DNA of 64,000 bases from Eulemur rufifrons (lineage: Eukaryota; Chordata; Mammalia; Primates; Lemuridae), in NCBI RefSeq assembly GCF_041146395.1, contig NC_090989.1, forward strand, positions 225,712,843 to 225,776,842, read 5' to 3'. Made by a program: the position numbers and the translations under genes. How positions within the stretch are numbered: the first letter of the stretch is position 1; each line of letters begins with the position of its first letter. Below the pieces are notes generated by a model. The model did no database searches, had not been told where the DNA came from, and saw only the letters and a program-made list of their open reading frames with translations. Below are positions 49,900 to 60,954 of this stretch, piece after piece.

Positions 49900-50640
49900 A
49901 TTTTTAGCCTCTGCACCAGCTATCTACATATTTCTCTTTTCTCTTTACCTCCAGCTTCTAGAAGGAGATCAGAAAGCCCCCTTCCTGCCTTCTCTCAAAA
50001 TCATTGTTACTTCTCCCCAACTGAACTGGGGACTCCTCAAGCAGTGGTCACTAATATTAATAACTTCTGCAATTGCAAATCCCACAGCCTGTTCTCAGCG
50101 CTTGCCCTACCCAATCTCTGTGGCATTGGGCCTCAGCTTTCACATCTTGCTCCACCTTTCATGCTCTCTCTGAATAACATACCATCCCCCACTTACCCAT
50201 GCCCAGTCCTGTTTCTCCAGCCCAGAGCTCTCTCCTCACCTCCAGACTCCCACTAACAACTCCCTCCTAGACAGCTTCTGTGTACTCCACAGTCAATTGA
50301 TGTCCAAACTGAATTTACCATTTTTCCCTAAAGATCTACTTCTCCTGCTTCTTCTATCTCAGTTTCCCACGCTGGGAAAACGAGAGTCATTTCAGCTCTT
50401 ACACCTCACCTCACTACTCCATCTCTCATATCTCTTGTCAATTCAACCCCAAAGCCCACCCTTGTCTTGCCCCTGCTCCATGCCCACTGCCCAGCCCCAG
50501 GTCTCCATCTCTCATCTAGGATCCCAGATGGTCTGCTCTCAAATTCCATCCTGACCACCAGCGTAGCATGTCTGAAGCACAGGTCCAGTGGTTCTTTGTC
50601 ACTTCTTTGCTTTGGATGGTTCCTCATGGGTTTGGATGGT
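49900..50640 (+). mobile_element. L2 LINE, ORF2-end and 3' region (sense)
   Basis: Long C/T-rich wording follows sense L2 upstream of the tail: 'ctccagcccagagctctctcctcacctccagactcccactaacaactccctcctagacagcttctgtgtactcc', 'gatgtccaaactgaatttacc', 'ccatctctcatatctcttgtcaattcaaccccaaagcccacc'. The open frames of 85-106 aa on both strands are relics of this element. Confidence 0.65.
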
Positions 50641-51005
50641 TATTGCCTTCAGAATAATCATTTATGTAAAAAACTCGAAAGAATCCATTGAAACTTTGAA
50701 GCCAATATAGTTTAGTGAGCTTATTATATTTGAAATGAATGCATATGTTAAGTATACAAACTTTAGGAGTTTCTCCTATGTATCAACAATAACTGATTAG
50801 AAAATACAATGGGGAAATAAGCTATAATAATTATGATGTTTTGGAATATAGTTGGGGAAGGAATAATTCCTAACAAATGGTATTTTTCCCAAGAGCAGAG
50901 GTAATGCTAGGCATACAAAAGCAAAAGTAACTAAAAAATCATTAGAGTAACAATAGCAACAAATATATATATGTGTGTGTGTATAAAATACAGATAATAC
51001 AGCTA
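50641..51005. other. Unassigned AT-rich region
   Basis: Includes a short 'atatatatatgtgtgtgtgtata' run near 50962-50984. Nothing else recognised. Confidence 0.3.
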
Positions 51006-51009
51006 GAAA

Positions 51010-51310
51010 TAAAACCACCCCAAAAAAGAACTATTTCCAGGCAACTGTAAACTTTTACTGAGATGCACAATGGCTATAGTAAATGGAGAGACATAGCAAC
51101 GAAATGTCGATTTGTCTTCAAATAGTTCTTAAAGTTAATGAAAGCCAATCAATGTCAATATATTTTTTCTTGAAACTTGATGATTAAGATTTACATGAAA
51201 TCAAAACAAAACTGCACAAAAGTTTGAGTAATGAGAGAGCCTTTGGTGTTAAGATATCAAAATGTGTTACAAATCTACAATAATCAGAATAATATGGCAC
51301 TGATGCCATC
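51010..51310 (+). mobile_element. Old L1 ORF2 fragment
   Basis: 'aaacttgatgattaagatttacatgaaat…' and 'gatatcaaaatgtgttacaaatctacaataatcagaataatatggcactgatgcc' are diverged forms of the L1 ORF2 segment '…ctacaaagctacagtaatcaaaacagcatggtactggc'. No frame remains. Confidence 0.6.
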
Positions 51311-51574
51311 TCCTAAATGTGAACTTTTTTTTCTCTCTGTCTTTGCCTAACATAATACTGACCTGCTCAAAAACATCCTGTCCCATGAAACTTTCTCAGA
51401 CCATCCAACAAGTCATTTCCCATAACATGCTGGCTCTTCTTTTTGGCCATTGACTCCATAGTCTTGGCTATAAAACAAAATTTGGACATGACTTTTCTCC
51501 CAGAGAGTTTAAGTTCCTATGGTTGTATCATCTTTGCTTTAATATGTTTACACCTTCAAGACAAAAACAGTTGT

Positions 51575-51790
51575 TTTCAATTTCATCTGTGGCAGAGGGC
51601 CATGTGAGATTTAATAACATAATGATGCCAAAGCATCAAAGTTAGGTCCAAGGAGCAGCAGCACCTTGGAGCTTAGAAATGCAGAATTGAGGGCCCCATC
51701 CCAGATATACTGAATCAGAAGCTGCATTTGAACATGATGATCAGATGATTTGTATGCACATTAAATGTGGAAAATCACTGTCCTAAAGAA
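51575..51790 (+). mobile_element. MER5A/B hAT DNA transposon
   Basis: 'ccaaggagcagcagcaccttggagcttagaaatgcagaattgagggccccatcccagatatactgaatcagaagctgcatttgaacatgatgatcagatgatttgtatgcacattaaatgtggaaaatcactg' follows the MER5 consensus from its middle to its terminal repeat, in sense orientation. Confidence 0.85.
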
Positions 51791-52199
51791 TGTCATGGAA
51801 TAAAAATATTTCATAACTCTCCTAAAGCAATCAAGCATAGTTGGATATCTTCCTGTGCTATAAACAAATAGAATTATTCAAATCTTATGTTTCCTTGATA
51901 GGCAAAAATTTAGTGACACCAAAAAGTGTACTGAAAAATGTGGGTCCAGACAGTGGGATAAGTCTAATGAGAAAGGCAGACTGAAGGGGCATGGACAGGG
52001 GGATTTTGAAGGCAGCAGTTTATAACTTGGAGGTAATTCGATACTTGGTTTACTCCTTCTATAGCACTTTCTGATTTCTCTTCCCAACCCTGATCTTTCT
52101 ATTAAGATATTTTTCTTGACCGTCACCTGCCTAATCTACATTTTAACCTGGGCTACGCTGACTTCACCTCTGACTCATCATCTTCTTGACAAAAGCAGT

Positions 52200-52390
52200 T
52201 ATTCCTCATGAAGTCCCCATTCCTATCAACCTAAGCCTCAGACCCAGATCATCCACTAGGGTGTGAGTTGCCCAGAAGCACAGAGTGTGGCTGTCCGGTT
52301 CACTTGCTATGCACCCAGGGCATAGAATAGTGCCAAGTATGTGGTAGGTGTTAAACAATGGCACCTTCAACAAATGAATCTAAGCATAAC
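52200..52390 (+). mobile_element. L2 3'-tail (weak)
   Basis: 'actagggtgtgagttgcccagaagcacagagtgtggctg' and 'cacccagggcatagaatagtgccaagtatgtggtaggtgttaaacaatggc…aacaaatgaat' reproduce the L2 end. The sequence from 52060 may also be L2 but is less clear. Confidence 0.6.
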
Positions 52391-52690
52391 AATTCTGACA
52401 ACCTTTATTATCCCAGGTCCTTCGATTAATTTGCAATCAATCACCACCTCCCTATTATATATGCCTATCAAATCCTACCCAATCCTCATGTCTCAACTCG
52501 TCACACTTTCTCAGTGAAACATGGTACTTGACCAGTCTAATCTGACATGATTCAGTATTGACTCATTCCAGGGATAGCGAGTGAAATCTCCTAGGAACTG
52601 TCACCAGAGACATTATCTATAATGCCCAACACTTACCGTGCATATCCCTTTGAACATATATCCTTCTGTACATATGTTGTACATGTGGAT
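52391..52690. other. Unassigned region
   Basis: Nothing recognised. Confidence 0.3.
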
Positions 52691-52694
52691 ACAT

Positions 52695-52915
52695 GAAGAG
52701 GTCAGGTTAGGCAAATCTGGGATTAAAGCCTCTCTCTACCATGTAGTGATGGTATAATGTTAGGCAATATGCTTCCTCTCTCTGGGTCTCAGTTTCTTTA
52801 TCTGTAAAAAAAAAGTACATACCTAACAGGATTGCATGTGGTTAAAATAAACCACATACTTATAAACCCCTTAGCAAGGTTTCTGGAACAGAGAATACTC
52901 AACAATATTGACATC
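52695..52915 (+). mobile_element. MIR (sense)
   Basis: 'tctgggattaaagcctctctctaccatgtagtgatggtataatgttaggcaatatgcttcctctctctgggtctcagtttctttatctgtaaaaaaaaagtacatacctaacaggattg' is an almost full MIR with an added A run. Confidence 0.85.
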
Positions 52916-53190
52916 TTTTCTCCAGAGTCCCTTCCTTACATTTGAAGCTATTTTGTATTCTTATATATTTCAGTAGATTAAAATATTTATTTATTCATTG
53001 ATGAATTGATAAAAGTTAATACAGGGTATCAATACAGACTTTTCACTGAAGGATTTTTAGGGCAAAATTTTCTACTCCTTTTTAGACCAGAGTAGACACT
53101 CTATAAATAAGAAAGGTATTGGGTGGAGTATGTAAAAAGAGAGAGAATAGAATGTGCCTGAGAGTCCTATCTTAGTTACTTACTGTATAT

Positions 53191-53498
53191 ATATTTTTAA
53201 CTGAAACAGGGTCTCCCTCTGTTGCCTGGGTTAGAGTACAATAGAGTCATCATAGCTCATTGTAATCTCAAACTCCTGGGCTCAAGTGATCCTCCTGCCT
53301 CAGCCTCCCAAGAAGCTGGGACTACAAGCCACTATGCCTGGCTAATTATTATTATTATTATTGTTGTTACTATTATTATTTGCAGAGACAGGGTCTCACT
53401 GTTGTCCAGGCTACTCTTGAACTCCTGGCCTCAAGAGATCCTAGCTCCTCGACTTCCCAAAGTGCTAGGATTATGGGTGGGAGCTATTGCACCCGGCC
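53191..53498 (-). mobile_element. Old dimeric Alu (AluJ-like, antisense)
   Basis: 'gaaacagggtctccctctgttgcctgggttagagtacaatagagtcatcatagctc' to 'attgcacccggcc'. The imperfect duplication tacttact(g)tatat lies at 53177-53190 and 53499-53511. The extra lemur-type tract is absent; the middle holds an ATT run instead. The 152-aa frame starting in it at 53222 is Alu translation with downstream unique DNA. Confidence 0.9.
53344..53381. repeat. (ATT)n within Alu linker
   Basis: ATT units interrupted by 'gttgttac' fill the A-rich middle of the old Alu. Confidence 0.9.
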
Positions 53499-53511
53499 TA
53501 CTTACTATATC

Positions 53512-54335
53512 TTTGATAACATGCCTTGTAAGGGAGTGTAGTTTTATTATTAAAACTATACTGAGAAATGGAATATGTTGTAAAGAAACCTCATTATGTA
53601 ATCTTAAACAAGTGGCTCAGCCTGAGTCTATCTCCCCATTTAACAATGAGATTAGACCAAATGGCCCCTATTGTTTTTAGAACGCTACCAGGATGTAGTT
53701 ACATTGCTATAGAATACCAAGATTGCATTATCTCCTTTATCTTTCACCTACGTTGCAGTCCTAAGAAATAGCCTTTCTCTAAGTAACAAATCATTATAAG
53801 ATTTATTTCAGATCATAAAAGAACAATTCTACCAATTGTAAGGTATTACGTTATAATTCAATTATTGTGAACCCCCCAAATTTTTGCATTAACTCTGAAA
53901 AAGTATGATGTCTTATAACAGTAAATGATAGCAATGCTTCGTCTTCATTTACTAGGGGAAAAAGCAGATGATTTATATAGAGGTTGAACAATTTATTCAA
54001 AATTAACTATTAGCTTATTGGCCAAAATAAAGACAGCCCACGAGTTTCCTAATTTCTATTTTTCAATTTTACTAAATACATGCCCTTTGAAGCATTAGAA
54101 TTATATTTTAATGTGTCAATTGTCAAGTATGGCAAAGTTCAAATAGGATATTATGGCTTTTTATTCAGTAATACGAAATATAGTTGCTGCTGGGTCTCAA
54201 GCATGCCCTGACTTGACAGGTGAGGTTGTATTTAAAACATACACACATGTATTTCTAGTAAATCAACAGCCATACTCTTGGTGACACAATATGTGAGGGC
54301 ATGTCTACACCTGCCTTTTGACATAAATTCGTTGG
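53512..54335. other. Unassigned AT-rich region
   Basis: Nothing recognised. Confidence 0.3.
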
Positions 54336-54338
54336 GGG

Positions 54339-54383
<45 letters not shown>

Positions 54384-54410
54384 GGAGAGAGGGAAGGGGG
54401 AGGGAGAGAC
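54339..54410. repeat. (GT)n(GA)n compound microsatellite
   Basis: A GT run (54339-54350) passes into GA units (54351-54375) and a degraded purine tail. It encodes the arginine/glutamate-rich frame starting at 54339, which is not a gene. Confidence 0.95.
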
Positions 54411-55400
54411 ACTAAATTGATATTTTTCCCATCAACCTTACTTCAGTATTCTCTTAAAGAACCTATAGAAGGCCAGCTTAAGGTCATTCTGTGGTTGCGG
54501 GTGTGGCTGTGTCTATCCATTCAATGTCCCATGGGATGGGTGCTGGAGACAGTCTCCCATAGCAGCCTGAGTTCCGAGGCTTCAGTAAGAAACTGCTAAA
54601 CAAGTAGCACAGAATATGTGGGTGGGCCTTCAGACCAATCTGCAACCCCAAGTTCAGCAGCAATGAATTCAGAAGCTGGGAGTCCATGTCCTCCGAAACC
54701 CACGTCACTATCTTTTCAGCAGAGGTTGAATCTTCCTCTCCCATCTCATCTGTATCTCTGTTGAAAAAGAATTCAGGCGTGGCTTCCCACAGGAGTCCAT
54801 GGAAGGTACACTCTGCTCATGCAGGAGCATTCCCCCACCACAGACCCATTGGTGGTCCCCTTACTGTTGCACCAGATCTCAGTGTCCCTATAACACAGGC
54901 ACACAGAGGAGTACCTATGCCACAAGGCCACATAAGGTGCCCATGTGAGAGGCCAGGGGTCAGCCCTGGGACTGATAGCCACCAAAACTGAGGTTCCTTA
55001 AAAACTGCTTGGATCTGGTTACGTGGGTGCCAGGACTTAACTGCTCAGCAATGGGTGAGCCTCCTATGGCAACAACGAACCTCAGAACAGCACCTTGGCT
55101 GCTATGCCCAGAGGACAAGTCAGGACATCAGTTCTGTTTTCAGTGGCAACAAAGGACCAAGCTGCCATCAGAAGCATCTCCCAGCTTCTCTGACAGCTAT
55201 GAGAGCTTTTATAAAATGCAGTTTCATCTAAAAGTTGAGGCTGGTACCACCCAGGTGGATTCTGCAGCAAGGAATTTGAGGACACCCTCCTCCTCCATCT
55301 GCAGGACACAAGGGCTCTGGACATTGTGAAGTTTCCCTTTTAATTCATTCAGGAATCAAGGACTGCAACCTTTCTGGGCAGTGTGGAAAGGCTTCAGTTG
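54411..55400. other. Unassigned moderate-GC block
   Basis: About 1 kb with overlapping 70-106-aa frames on both strands, no domain and no continuous frame. It could be an old LTR or retroelement interior, but no family word is clear to me. Confidence 0.3.
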
Positions 55401-56260
55401 GTTTTTATTCACTTTACTTGTACAATCCTCCCAGAAGGTTTGAGTAAAATCTGAGACTCTCACTTGAGGTAGGGGACCAGACAAATCGATTTGACCTTGG
55501 ACCGTGTACCCTCAGCCTTCATGGTAGAAACTGTTTTGTTGTAGAGGCTAGAAGCACCCTCGCATTCACAAGACCCTTGCCTATCAGGGTGTAAATATAT
55601 CTCAGAACCAATCAGAATAATTTTCGAATAGATAAGAACACCTGCTCTGTCCCTAGAGATTCCTGGATCAGAATGCAGAAAGGAGGTGGGGGGCAGTGCT
55701 ATCCTCCGACGATTTCCTTCTGCAGTTGAGGATCAGATCATCTATTTGCCTGGGGAAACAATGACTTGGCAAACTTTTCTCTACTCTCCTTCCACGTGCT
55801 GCGCTGGTGATGAAACGGAGCGGGGCTGACTTCAGCTCTGTCACAGATGTTGACCCACCACGGGTCTGTCTTCTCTCTCCCTCGCCAGCCCCTTCCTTCT
55901 GCCAAAGTTAGCATGCTGGATCAGTAGGGCGCAAAGCTGTGCGTGACCCTTTTTGGGGCTGGACACTGTCATCTGGCCAGATAAACGAACAGGCTAGCAA
56001 ATCCAGCTGGGGCTGGTTGTACTTTGCCCGCATCTGTGACAGCATATGGTGCATTCACTTGCAGTGACTGACAGAGATATCCGGCTTTGCAGTCTGTCGG
56101 ATGCCCCACCCGAATACCACCCCTGCGATCACACGTTGGTGAGCAGTCTCAACTTGGTTACAATTCATGAATGCTTTAAAAGTGCATTTGAACTCCACGG
56201 TTCCCAAAACGGAAGAGCTGGATGGAAACATTTGGAGATATACCACTAACTGACCCCAAA
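55401..56260. other. Unassigned region
   Basis: A diverged antisense MIR may lie near 55400-55530. The segment 55800-56250 has moderate GC and scattered CpG, unlike most of the window, and lies just upstream of the candidate promoter. Confidence 0.3.
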
Positions 56261-56264
56261 ATTG

Positions 56265-56400
56265 TACACAGGAAGACATTGAGGCAGAAAGATTAAGTGA
56301 GTCCCCCCCCCACCCCGAAGGACTCACATGGCCAGTTGGTATTAGGACGAGGGCTAGAACTCTTGACCCTGACTTCCAGCTCAGTGCCTTTTCCAGCTCA
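56265..56400 (-). mobile_element. MIR (antisense)
   Basis: 'acaggaagacattgaggcagaaagattaagtgagtcc', 'gactcacatggccagttggtattaggacgagggctagaactcttgacc' and 'ctcagtgccttttcc' follow antisense MIR with a C run inserted at about 56306-56317. Confidence 0.7.
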
Positions 56401-56743
56401 GGCTGTCTCCATATGTTCAGTTTCGTTTCATCTTCAAAATTTGGCCCCTAGGAACCTTTCCTGGAATTGGACTTCTGAGCCTAAAGTGGCTTAATGCGCA
56501 CTTTTGGGAAGGGAAAGCCATGAGGCCTCTAAGTGGTTTTGATCAAATTTGCCAATACATACACCGTAGGATAATCTGCATAAATTTCATAAATAATGTA
56601 AATTCCAACAAAGTGAGTTAACCGTGAGCTACACGGTCTTTTGAAAAACCCATGTCATGCAATCGCCCTGGCAAAGTTAACGCAAGAGAGTACCGAAGGT
56701 GGCCACTGATTGCAGTCCCTGCTATTGGCCATTTTAAGTGTGA

Positions 56744-56753
56744 CTATTTTTAA
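56744..56753 (+). promoter_or_regulatory. MEF2-type site upstream of candidate exon
   Basis: ctatttttaa fits YTAWWWWTAR exactly. It lies about 200 bp upstream of the likely start region. An inverted CCAAT (attgg) is at 56724-56728. Motif evidence only. Confidence 0.3.
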
Positions 56754-56916
56754 AATACTGTATGCCTCATTAAGCTGTGCTCTGAAAATGAGGAATTTGC
56801 TTTAACTGCATTGTTTTGAATTGCTGAGAGAAGAATCTATCAACCACAAGGTGCCCTGCTGCTGAACTCAGCCAAAAAGCTGTTAATAACTCCAGCAGAT
56901 GTTTCAGCTTTTTAGG

Positions 56917-56921
56917 CCAAT
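56917..56921 (+). promoter_or_regulatory. CCAAT box
   Basis: ccaat in 'ttaggccaatagac', followed by a pyrimidine-rich stretch (56923-56954) that would suit an initiator. No TATA box is placed at the expected distance. Confidence 0.3.
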
Positions 56922-56939
56922 AGACTCCCTCTCTCCCTG

Positions 56940-57148
56940 CCCTCCCCTTTCCAGAATCTGATGCCAATATGACTGAACTCCAGTTTTTGTGGTTGCCGCC
57001 GCCACCGCCGCTGCTGCTAGAGCCGGTGGTGCTGGCTGCTGAGGAATGATTCTTTAAACAACCACTGGCAACAGCACTTCAGCCCTTGCAGGTCAGAACA
57101 TTATTGCTTTTACCATCGGAAGTTTAAATCTTCAGAGGGGAAAGGAAG
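56940..57148 (+). other. Candidate non-coding first exon (5' UTR) of an unknown gene
   Basis: The stretch holds a GCC/GCT triplet run (56993-57019), a local CpG cluster in an otherwise CpG-poor window, and ends in aaggaag|gtaagg, a strong splice donor with GT at 57149-57150. A weaker alternative donor is cttgcag|gtcaga, GT at 57092-57093. Upstream lie a CCAAT box and a MEF2-type site. Downstream follow about 2 kb of repeat-poor DNA, as often seen in first introns of developmental genes. The long frame continues nowhere, so the exon would be untranslated apart from a small upstream frame (56969-57049). The start is guessed from the pyrimidine-rich stretch. I do not recognise the gene. Confidence 0.45.
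56969..57049 (+). CDS. Small upstream ORF (26 codons) in candidate 5' UTR
   Basis: ATG at 56969, stop TGA at 57047-57049. The peptide begins MTELQFLWL, has a run of five prolines, then LLLEPVVLAAEE. The triplet run thus codes for PPPPPLLL in this frame. A minimal frame ATG-CCA-ATA-TGA at 56961-56972 overlaps its start. In a real 5' UTR such frames reduce or control translation of the main frame. It could also be a chance frame in a GC-rich exon. The start context (aatATGa) is average. Confidence 0.3.
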   Translation: MTELQFLWLPPPPPLLLEPVVLAAEE

Positions 57149-57150
57149 GT

Positions 57151-59410
57151 AAGGGCACAAAATCCATATTTTTATTCTGTCATCTGCCTTCGTTGCTAGT
57201 CATTTTGTTTAGCTTTTTGTGGTTCCTCCCAATGGTAAAAGTCCATCTCTCAGACTCAGCAGAGTGCCGGGCCCGCTAAGGTCCGGAGTCTCTAATACAC
57301 TCGAGGCCCTACTGGTCCAGGAGAGAGGTTGTGGGGTTAGCAGCTTTACAAAGGGTGAGGCACGGTGTTGTGTGGTGCTTTGCCCGGTACCGTGTGGCTC
57401 AGAATGCCCTGACCTTCGCAGTTCTGCAATATTAGATGTATGTTTTATAAATATAGCTACATCCCTGTGAGATAGGTGGAAGCCTGAGGGCACACAGGGT
57501 CACTGCAGTCCCACATCGGGACTTACCAACATCGCTGGACTGGGATAAACATGACATCTTCACCTGAAATTAAATCTATGTTCCAAGGCTTTCCAAATGA
57601 GAAGAAATTAGAAAAAAAGGGGGGAGAGAGGGGAGAGATCTTACCCCCTTCCCCCACACACTTTGTCCTGCTTCCTACTCACTTATTTTGGAGAGAGCAC
57701 TTTAGGGCACCCCGGCGACAGCAGGGTGACCAAGAAAACACAGGTGCACCACATTTATGGAACACGGCATTGACTAAGAACGCATCTGAACCGCACATCT
57801 ATACATATCGTTGTGCAGAGAATTGCCATTTCAAAGGGGAAAGGAATTGAGAGGCAGAATTAAGTTCATAAATATTCTGTTTCCTTATTTTGATGCAACA
57901 CAAAGCCAGAATATCCAAGACTCTGTGGATCTCTAGTGTCAGCTTCAACATTTGCCAACCATAGTAATTCAACCCCCAAATCTCCGCTCTATGCCATACT
58001 GGCTATAAAAAGTTAAGTGCCTTGTCCCCGGTGCCACTGCCACCAAACTGTCTGCACACTCTCAACACTGTGTATTTCTAATTCTCAGGGAAAGCTCAGC
58101 AATAAGATACAGGCCCCCTTTTTTCAACTGGATAAAGTAATAGATTGCATTGTGACTTGGTCCACATTCTCTTCAGCACACATACAGAGCACTCATTAAT
58201 GCTAATGGAATTTGCACATGTGTATTGAAGGGAAAATATAGTTGCCCATGCCTGTGTATTCTTTATTTTCTTACTGTACACTTGGGAGTTCGATGGCACC
58301 TATATCTTCTAATTCTGAAACATGAGTAGCTCAAATTAAAAATTACACCATTCATTCTGAAATATAGTGTTCCCCCAGCAAATGGGATGGCATTTCTGCT
58401 GAGATTACTATGATTCCAAGAAGCCAATACCAGATGATGACTCTTTAGTAAAATAAACAACCAATGTTGTAATAATAAAATAGGCTTAAAAATAAAAAAC
58501 AACAAAACTCCTTCCTGAATCAGTAGAGAATATATTCTCATTATTAAAAAATTCCATATTAAATTACCCACATGCATCTCCAGAGGAGTGAAAACAGATG
58601 AGAAAAAAAAAGAACCGAAAATAAATCACGGGTAAGCTGAGTCCAGACCTGCCAGCAGTGAATATTAGTAATAGGCATTAATAAACTATGTGGGGGTGTC
58701 TGAGGCCCATGTAAATTCAGACTATATACTTCATTAGGGTCCTGAACTTTACCTGGAATCTTATACTGCAAGTAATGATTTCTAAGCTATTTTGTTCTTG
58801 ATTATTTCCAGTCCAAGTAAAATGGACAATAAAGAAAAGATGCTTCCATGCTATTTCCATGATGGATGTTCATGACCAAAATAACTTCACCATCTGATGT
58901 ATTTCACAGTTTTAAGTTAAAACAGACATACTATAATATGCTTGTACATCTGGCTCAGGTGCTTCATTCGCCATATGTTTGTGAAATAATCCGAGGAGAT
59001 GTTACAATTGCACATTCCCCTTGGGATTTGAATAAAATGTGCCCACAAAGAGTTACCTAATTATTCATTCCTGCCGACAACATCCTCACCTAATAATCAG
59101 GTGGTGCTTAAAACGAGACAATAGTGCTTTCAGTCTTGAGAGATGTCAGTGCCACTTATTGTTTCAAAAACAGAAAGTCTTTTGCATTTTTTAAAATAAG
59201 AAAAAGATCTTTGGCCTTTAAAGCAAATAAAATACTCTGCAGGTGGTATATTTGGTATTCTTATGGGGGCAAATTCTGCAGTGCTGATGGAGGCCTAATG
59301 CTTCCTGAAACTCATTCATTAAAGCCCATGGAGCCACAATAGAAATTACTGACCCAAAAGTTCATGGTCTCTAAGAAACAGCTTCTCTGGCAACACTACA
59401 TATTTTTGGA
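57151..59410. other. Repeat-poor region behind the candidate exon
   Basis: I see no interspersed repeat in about 2.2 kb. The segment 58100-59350 has mixed composition with E-box words (caggtg at 58956-58961 and 59099-59104) and several attaat words, and looks like conserved enhancer-rich intron DNA. Conservation cannot be measured here. Confidence 0.35.
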
Positions 59411-59414
59411 GAAC

Positions 59415-59515
59415 TTTATAATTGGCAAATTGCTTTCATATATGTTACCACATTTAATTCTTATAACAATTTTGTGAGGCAGATAAAAAAGGCTTACTTT
59501 TTGTACTACTGATTC
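59415..59515 (-). mobile_element. MIR fragment (antisense)
   Basis: 'ttgctttcatatatgttaccacatttaattcttataacaattttgtgaggcagataaaaaagg' is the complement of the MIR 3' part. Confidence 0.65.
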
Positions 59516-59699
59516 TTCATGGCACTAATTAGCCAGAAGTGTGAGCATCTTTTTTTAAAAATGTTAGATTTTTTTGGTCTTGACCAATGAGCACCACTTG
59601 CCATAATGCACATTTCTCACTTTGAGAGCCATTGTCAATCTGCTTTTTCCCTCTTTTCTTGCTACCTTCATTCTTTCCTCCTATGACTCTCTCTTATTA

Positions 59700-59960
59700 T
59701 TTTTTCTGATTTCCTTTTGATTCAAATGAACAATTTGGTTTTCTTTCAATGGTTAAACCGAGGAGGAGTAATTAGTTTATTGGTTAAAATACACCTAACC
59801 ATCAAAATTCAAATTTTAATGAGGTTCCAGGTCAGGTCAAAGGTCAAACGGATGAAGCATGCTCTAAGCCTGGCTTTATCCACCATTAAATCAATTTTAA
59901 AGAATGTGGCAAAGATGAAGATATCAGCCAATAAACTACTAATAGTGTGTTAATTGTACA
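59700..59960. promoter_or_regulatory. Candidate enhancer segment with perfect DR1 site
   Basis: Unique DNA with attag/taat words ('gtaattag' 59768-59775) around the nuclear-receptor site at 59829-59846. It would be about 2.7 kb downstream of the candidate exon. Call rests on motif content and lack of repeats only. Confidence 0.35.
59829..59846 (+). promoter_or_regulatory. Three AGGTCA half-sites, including a perfect DR1
   Basis: aggtcaggtcaaaggtca holds AGGTCA at 59829, at 59834 (overlapping by one base) and at 59841. The last two with one A between give AGGTCAAAGGTCA, the ideal DR1 bound by PPAR-RXR, HNF4 and COUP-TF. AAAGGTCA (59839-59846) is also a perfect NR4A monomer site. Confidence 0.55.
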
Positions 59961-60069
59961 GTGATTGAAGTAACAACTGATATGCAGGTTGAATTTCCAT
60001 AGAGATTAGACTAAAAGACCCTAAATAGCCAGATTAGGTTAGAGGTTCCTTTTCCCTGGAATGCAAACC

Positions 60070-60185
60070 TGTGTCAAATAGGAAACAAAGGATGAGAGAG
60101 AGAGGTTAGGAGATTTGCCTCAGGTTACCCAGCTCAGAAATGGGTGTCAACACCAAGTCATCTGTCTCCCCACTGCTGGTGAAAA
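60070..60185 (-). mobile_element. MIR fragment (antisense)
   Basis: 'aaggatgagagagagaggttaggagatttgcctcaggttacccagctcagaaatgggtgtcaacaccaagtc' is the complement of the MIR core. Confidence 0.65.
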
Positions 60186-60950
60186 CAACAGTAACTACAA
60201 ACAATCTCTTAACTTTTCAAGTAAATCTTAACATTTTTTGATTACTCAATGTATAATATTTCAAATCTGTGTAAAATATTTCCCTTGAGAGGGAGAGAGA
60301 GTTACTGTGAGGAAATCATTGAATATTGGTCTCTAGTTGGGGTGAGAGAAATTAAAGAGAAAGTTCATAGAACAAGAAGTGTGAAAAAGCACACTGAGAA
60401 ACAAAACGCCCCAGGTCTGCACTGTCCCTACACGCTGAGACCAGACAGAGAGGCTGGAAATAGCTTAAAGGGGCCTGTGCATCCTTGGCCTCGGCACATG
60501 GTGGATTGCACATGAATGTCCGAAAAATCTGTGGGGGCTGAGAGGTCTCAGGTTAGCAATACTGAAACCCATCTTCTTAAAGGAAAGTGTCTCAGAAGAG
60601 TATTTACACAGACCTCACCTAGTCTCCTTCTGGCTGTCTACTTCAGCTAATTCATTGGGAGAGTTGGGACAAGAACATTAAGTTGGGTCAAGGACATTAA
60701 GCACTATCACCACCATGATATAGAGCTCTTAAAAATGTATGCATGTCCCAGTGGTGGAACACATTCTAAGTACAGCATAAATTGTGGTCAGGATACATCC
60801 CTAAGTATGTCTAAAAAGTTATGTATGTAATCAAGTAGGCATTTCCATTTTAGTTTTGGCAGGGTATGCTTTGAGACTCCCTAGGAAAATTTTTTCCACT
60901 CACTGCAATTATATACTTTAACATATACAGACATATATACACGCACACAT
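60186..60950. other. Unassigned region
   Basis: Nothing recognised. Confidence 0.3.
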
Positions 60951-60954
60951 TTTT

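Noticed and set aside
53222..53680. 152-codon plus-strand open frame, the longest in the window
   Set aside because: It starts inside an antisense old Alu, runs through its ATT-filled linker and into unique DNA; the sequence is typical Alu translation with no domain.
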